Origin: Microcoleus sp. FACHB-1515
GTDB taxonomy: Bacteria > Cyanobacteriota > Cyanobacteriia > Elainellales > Elainellaceae
Direction: 5' to 3'
Assembly (NCBI RefSeq): GCF_014696105.1
Contig: NZ_JACJPO010000058.1
Location: 43,250 to 107,249 of the forward strand
DNA length: 64,000 nt
The notes under the pieces are model-generated. The model had not been told where the DNA came from. It did no database searches and saw only the letters and a program-made list of their open reading frames with translations. Positions 60,952 through 64,000 of this stretch are shown piece after piece (the first letter of the stretch is position 1; each line of letters begins with the position of its first letter). Both the position numbers and the translations under genes were made by a program.

Positions 60952-61874
60952 ACTCAGCCGATATCCGACGCCCGACACCCGACACCCTCCCCTTGTCCGT
61001 CCTGATTCCCGTCAAAAACGAGGAAATGAATCTGCCCGCATGTTTTGCCAGCCTGACACGAGCGGCTGAAATTTTTGTGGTCGATTCACACAGCATCGAT
61101 CGCACCGTTGAAATTGCCGAAGGTGCAGGCGCGATCGTCATGCAGTTTGAGTTCAGCGGCGGCTGGCCGAAAAAGAAAAACTGGGCGCTCGACAAGCTGC
61201 CGTTTCGCTACGAGTGGGTGCTGATTGTCGATGCGGACGAGCGGATTCCACCTGACTTGTGGAACGAAATGGCGATCGCGATTCAGGACGATCGATTTGA
61301 CGGCTATCACCTGAAGCGCAAAGTGATTTTCCTCGGTCGCTGGCTGCGGCACGGCGGCAAATATCCCGACCTGAATTTGCGCTTGTTTCGGCATCGACTC
61401 GGTCGCTACGAAAATTTGCAGACGCAGGCCGCTCCGCAAACCGGAGATAACGAAGTCCACGAGCATGTGATCCTGGAGCGCGACGGCATCCCGATTCCCA
61501 AAAGTCGAATCGGCCTGTTAAAAACGCCGATGCTGCACGAAGATTTCCGCGATCTTTACCACTGGATCGATCGCCACAACCGCTACTCCAACTGGGAAGC
61601 TCAGCTTTATCTCAACTTTTTGGAAGGGCGATCGCCCGAAGGCACGATTCGATCGAACTTTTTCGGCAATCCGCTAGAGCGCAAACGCTTTTTGCGGCGG
61701 CTGTGGGTGTGGCTCCCGTTTCGCCCCACAATCCGCTTCCTCACCGTCTACTTTCTGATGCTGGGCTTCCTCGACGGCAAAGCAGGCTACATCCACGCCC
61801 GCCTGATTAGCCAGTACGAATATCAAATCAGCGTCAAGCTGTATGAACTCCGTCGCCGCCGCACCGATCGATGA
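60948..61874 (+). CDS. Glycosyltransferase family 2 (WaaE/KdtX-like)
   Basis: 308-residue GT2 enzyme of the group related to LPS-core glucosyltransferase WaaE. Motifs: LSVLIPVKNEEMNLPACFASL, IFVVDSHSIDRTVEIA, WVLIVDADERIPPDLWNEM with DxD, and GYHLKRKVIFLGRWLRHGG for the acceptor. A block near LHEDFRDLYHWIDRHNRYS is typical of this group. A hydrophobic segment near residues 260-280 (IRFLTVYFLMLGFLDG) suggests membrane attachment. It shares ATGA overlaps with both neighbours. The sugar is unknown; an LPS or exopolysaccharide role is inferred. Confidence 0.87.
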   Translation: MNSADIRRPTPDTLPLSVLIPVKNEEMNLPACFASLTRAAEIFVVDSHSIDRTVEIAEGAGAIVMQFEFSGGWPKKKNWALDKLPFRYEWVLIVDADERIPPDLWNEMAIAIQDDRFDGYHLKRKVIFLGRWLRHGGKYPDLNLRLFRHRLGRYENLQTQAAPQTGDNEVHEHVILERDGIPIPKSRIGLLKTPMLHEDFRDLYHWIDRHNRYSNWEAQLYLNFLEGRSPEGTIRSNFFGNPLERKRFLRRLWVWLPFRPTIRFLTVYFLMLGFLDGKAGYIHARLISQYEYQISVKLYELRRRRTDR

Positions 61875-62476
61875 ATCAGCCGACTCCCGACTTTCGACTC
61901 CCGATCGACCTGACGACTCCCGCCTGGATGGATCTGCGGCAATACGATCAAACTCACTTCGATCGCGGACGGCCAAACTGGTTGATTTTCCTGTGGTGGC
62001 TGGTGCAGTCGATCGCGTTTCCCCTGACGCCGCACAGCTTCAACCGAGGACGCTGCTGGCTTTTGCGCTGCTTCGGGGCAGAAATTGGGCGCGACGTGAT
62101 CATTCGTCCGACCGTCCGCGTCACGTATCCCTGGAAGGTGAGCATCGGGGAGGCAAGCTGGATCGGAGATGGCGTGGTGATCTATAGCCTCGATTCCATC
62201 TCGATCGGTTCACACAGCGTTATTTCCCAGCAAACTTACCTTTGTACGGGCAGCCACGATCGCACCGATCCCGCCTTTGGCTTGCAGACGGCTCCGATCG
62301 CGATCGGCAACGGTGTTTGGATCGCTGCCCAGTGCTTTGTCGCGCCCGGCGTCCAAATTGGCTCCAATGCGACGATCGGCGTTCGCAGTACCGTTCTGAC
62401 TTCGATGCCCGCAGGCTATGTCTGCTGGGGACATCCCTGCCGTCCTCAGCAGGTGCGATCGATGCGATCGGGCTAG
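61871..62476 (+). CDS. WcaF-like left-handed beta-helix acetyltransferase (possible HpsU)
   Basis: 201-residue O-acetyltransferase. Residues about 70-185 show hexapeptide repeats: IGRDVIIRPTVRV, VSIGEASWIGDGVVIYS, ISIGSHSVISQQTYL, IAIGNGVWIAAQCFVAPGV, QIGSNATIGVRSTVL. A catalytic His is in CTGSHD. The N-terminal hydrophobic lead includes LIFLWWLVQSIAFPLTP. It is closest to colanic acid WcaF and to hormogonium polysaccharide HpsU by recall. ATG 61871 overlaps the preceding gene by four bases (ATGA), and it ends the operon. Confidence 0.87.
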   Translation: MNQPTPDFRLPIDLTTPAWMDLRQYDQTHFDRGRPNWLIFLWWLVQSIAFPLTPHSFNRGRCWLLRCFGAEIGRDVIIRPTVRVTYPWKVSIGEASWIGDGVVIYSLDSISIGSHSVISQQTYLCTGSHDRTDPAFGLQTAPIAIGNGVWIAAQCFVAPGVQIGSNATIGVRSTVLTSMPAGYVCWGHPCRPQQVRSMRSG

Positions 62477-62639
62477 GGTGTGTTTGAAGACCTTCTGGTG
62501 GTTTGATTCCCTGGCGGAGATCCCCCTAAATCCCCCTTGAAAAGGGGGACTTTGAGGCGTGGTTCGGCTCCTTCCTTAAAGAGGGCTGGGGAGGATCAAT
62601 GGCTGTTAACACACCCCAGGGCGAGACCGCCCCCGATTC
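62477..62639. repeat. Dispersed palindromic repeat of the CCCCCTT/AAGGGGG type
   Basis: After the acetyltransferase stop comes GATCCCCCTAAATCCCCCTT followed by AAAGGGGGAC. CCCCCTT (62532-62538) pairs with AAGGGGG (62542-62548) in a tight 7-bp hairpin with a three-base loop. Related GC-rich words continue to about 62630. This exact style of element is widespread between genes in cyanobacterial genomes and may double as the terminator for this operon or for gloA. Only one copy lies in the window. Confidence 0.6.
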
Positions 62640-63068
62640 CTAACGCGCTGCCACTTGCCGCTCAGTTTCCGACGCTGTTCCCTGTGTGCCAAGCTGAATC
62701 AGTTCGACCTTGTAGCCGTTCGGGTCTTGAACAAACGCGATCACGGTGGAGCCGTGCTTCATCGGTCCCGGTTCGCGAACGACATTGCCGCCCTGCTGCT
62801 TGATGCGATCGCAAGTTCCGTAGATATCATCCACGCCGATCGCGATGTGGCCGTAAGCGTCGCCCAAATCGTAATGGTCGGTTTCCCAGTTGTGCGTCAG
62901 TTCCAAAACCGTGTGGTCGGATTCTTCGCCATAGCCAACAAAGGCAAGCGTAAATTTGCCGCCCGGATAATCTTTTTGCCGCAGCAGTTTCATTCCCAGC
63001 AGGTCGCAGTAGAACTTCAGCGATTCTTCCAGGTTGCCAACGCGCAGCATCGTGTGTAGTAGCCGCAT
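62640..63068 (-). CDS. gloA: Lactoylglutathione lyase (glyoxalase I)
   Basis: 142-residue metal-dependent enzyme converting the methylglyoxal-glutathione adduct to lactoylglutathione. The start [20 protein letters not shown] gives the first metal His (His5). Later ligands are Glu in TVLELTHNW, His in YGHIAIGV and Glu in YKVELIQ, matching the bacterial Ni-type Glo[21 protein letters not shown] and [12 protein letters not shown] are family blocks. ATG 63068 is supported by GGGAGA about eight bases upstream; the open frame from 63167 is longer but implausible. Divergent from the HAD phosphatase gene, 88 bases apart. Confidence 0.95.
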   Translation of the reverse strand: MRLLHTMLRVGNLEESLKFYCDLLGMKLLRQKDYPGGKFTLAFVGYGEESDHTVLELTHNWETDHYDLGDAYGHIAIGVDDIYGTCDRIKQQGGNVVREPGPMKHGSTVIAFVQDPNGYKVELIQLGTQGTASETERQVAAR

Positions 63069-63156
63069 AAATTCATCTCCCATGCAGTTTTCTTTTATTG
63101 TGGCTTGCGATCGCGGCAGGCGTACCACAAGATAGCTGGAGTATTGCATCCGATTC

Positions 63157-63891
63157 ATGCCAACCATTCGCTGTCAAAACCGCATTTTTTCTAATATTGC
63201 CGCCGTTGTTTTTGACAAGGACGGAACGCTGGCCGATTCACATGCTTATTTGCGGACTCTGGGAATGCGGCGATCGCGCCTGATCGATGCCAAAATTCCC
63301 GGTGTTGGAGAACCCTTGCTGATGGCGTTCGGGGTTAGAGAGAACGGTTTGAATCCGGCGGGCATGATGGCGGTTGGATCGCGACGAGACAACGAAATTG
63401 CCGCCGCTGCCTACGTTGCCGAAACGGGACGCGACTGGATGGAAGCTCTGTCGATCGCCCAGGAAGCCTTTGCCGAAGCCGATCGCAATCTCCAGCCCAA
63501 AGCGCCGCAAACGCCAATATTCCCAGGCAGCCTAGAACTGCTGCGATCGCTGCGATCGGCCAAGCTCAAACTCGCCATTCTCTCTGCTGACACTACTGCC
63601 AACGTTCAAGAATTTGTGCAGCACTACGCCCTCGACGTGGATGCCGCGATCGGCACAGACGACAATCTCGGCAAACCCAATCCGCAATTCCTAGAACGGG
63701 CAGGCGCAGCGATCGATGTGCCTTGCGCTCAAATGCTCGTGGTGGGTGATTCGATCGCAGATATCGAACTGGCACGATCGGCAGGTGCGGCAGGCGCGAT
63801 CGGCGTGACGTGGGGCTGGACATCGATTCAGCAGTTGGCAGGCGCGGATGTGGTGATCGATCAGTTCGATCAAATTGAAGTGATTGCCTAG
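63157..63891 (+). CDS. HAD-superfamily phosphatase (phosphoglycolate phosphatase-like)
   Basis: 244-residue hydrolase. [18 protein letters not shown] gives the catalytic Asp and acid/base Asp at about residues 19 and 21. The cap region includes [28 protein letters not shown] is motif [14 protein letters not shown] has the Lys of motif III, and [14 protein letters not shown] is motif IV. Length fits Gph-like phosphatases, but the cap differs, so the substrate is open. ATG 63157 opens [11 protein letters not shown]. It is divergent from gloA and ends about 110 bases before the window edge. Confidence 0.85.
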   Translation: MPTIRCQNRIFSNIAAVVFDKDGTLADSHAYLRTLGMRRSRLIDAKIPGVGEPLLMAFGVRENGLNPAGMMAVGSRRDNEIAAAAYVAETGRDWMEALSIAQEAFAEADRNLQPKAPQTPIFPGSLELLRSLRSAKLKLAILSADTTANVQEFVQHYALDVDAAIGTDDNLGKPNPQFLERAGAAIDVPCAQMLVVGDSIADIELARSAGAAGAIGVTWGWTSIQQLAGADVVIDQFDQIEVIA

Positions 63892-64000
63892 TGCAGTCTT
63901 AAGAGACCTATTTTGCACAAGCAGCAGCCAATCGATAAGCTATTACTTATCCCAAAGATGCTTTTGATCATGTACCCACCGCTGTTTGTTCGACCGTTAA
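63892..64000. other. Terminal stretch, nothing recognised
   Basis: 109 bases beyond the HAD stop to the window end. No start codon with a ribosome site, no hairpin terminator and no RNA gene can be recognised; a gene may begin beyond the edge. Confidence 0.4.

Noticed and set aside
1..64000. CRISPR array, phage or anti-phage defence cluster
   Set aside because: No regularly spaced repeats, integrases, restriction enzymes or nucleases were seen; only one toxin-antitoxin pair is present.
1..64000. Abundant CGATCG palindromes as operators
   Set aside because: They are HIP1-type genome-wide words found inside genes as often as between them, so they are not evidence of regulation.

Overview
The window comes from a cyanobacterial chromosome. 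The HIP1 octamer GCGATCGC and its core CGATCG recur throughout, in genes and between them. Several genes are specific to oxygenic phototrophs: nblA, plastid-type ribosomal protein PSRP-3/Ycf65, the BciB-type divinyl chlorophyllide reductase, clpR, and DUF2949, DUF4168 and DUF1825 family genes. NblA implies phycobilisomes. The polysaccharide genes would suit a filamentous Leptolyngbya/Oscillatoria-like organism, but that is inference. No rRNA, tRNA, CRISPR array, transposase or prophage gene was recognised.

Layout. 0.1-8.1 kb is mostly minus-strand housekeeping: a glyoxylate aminotransferase, then the run ABC-F ATPase, gpmI, secG and a secreted metzincin-like protease, with an acyltransferase and a duplicated ABM-domain protein on plus. 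8.2-22 kb holds a possible 34-codon gene with a very strong Shine-Dalgarno, a PAS-GGDEF-EAL protein, an M48 protease, purM, a type II NADH dehydrogenase, pyrD and a four-GAF signalling protein.

22-36.3 kb is a polysaccharide island. A multi-pass membrane protein and a GT2 enzyme run leftward. Running rightward are a GT2 enzyme, two paralogous double-GT2 proteins, an ABC-2 permease, its Wzt-like ATPase with a C-terminal extension, an FkbM methyltransferase and a TPR-GT4 fusion. Together they read as ABC-transporter-dependent synthesis and export of a surface glycan, possibly with a methyl cap read by the Wzt-like C-terminal domain.

36.3-47.7 kb mixes PSRP-3, a HAD phosphatase, BciB and a three-gene clp operon encoding one active ClpP and two subunits without the catalytic Ser and His. 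It also carries a MazF/PemK toxin-antitoxin pair, a vWA protein, two J-domain proteins and a FosX-like gene cut by one in-frame stop. 47.7-57.9 kb holds a class A penicillin-binding protein, tyrS-pyrF, an orphan HlyD-type adaptor, a UbiB-family kinase, a PP2C phosphatase and nblA. 58.1-64 kb holds a Ser/Thr kinase, a tightly overlapped GT2-GT2-acetyltransferase operon, gloA and a HAD phosphatase.

The most unusual items are the paired double-GT2 proteins with a repeated domain that I cannot name and N-terminal GT modules lacking DxD, the clp operon with two dead subunits, the Wzt/FkbM arrangement, a four-hairpin palindromic element at 39.5 kb, the interrupted FosX gene and the small ORF at 8.33 kb. 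Nothing can be called a wholly new system from sequence alone.
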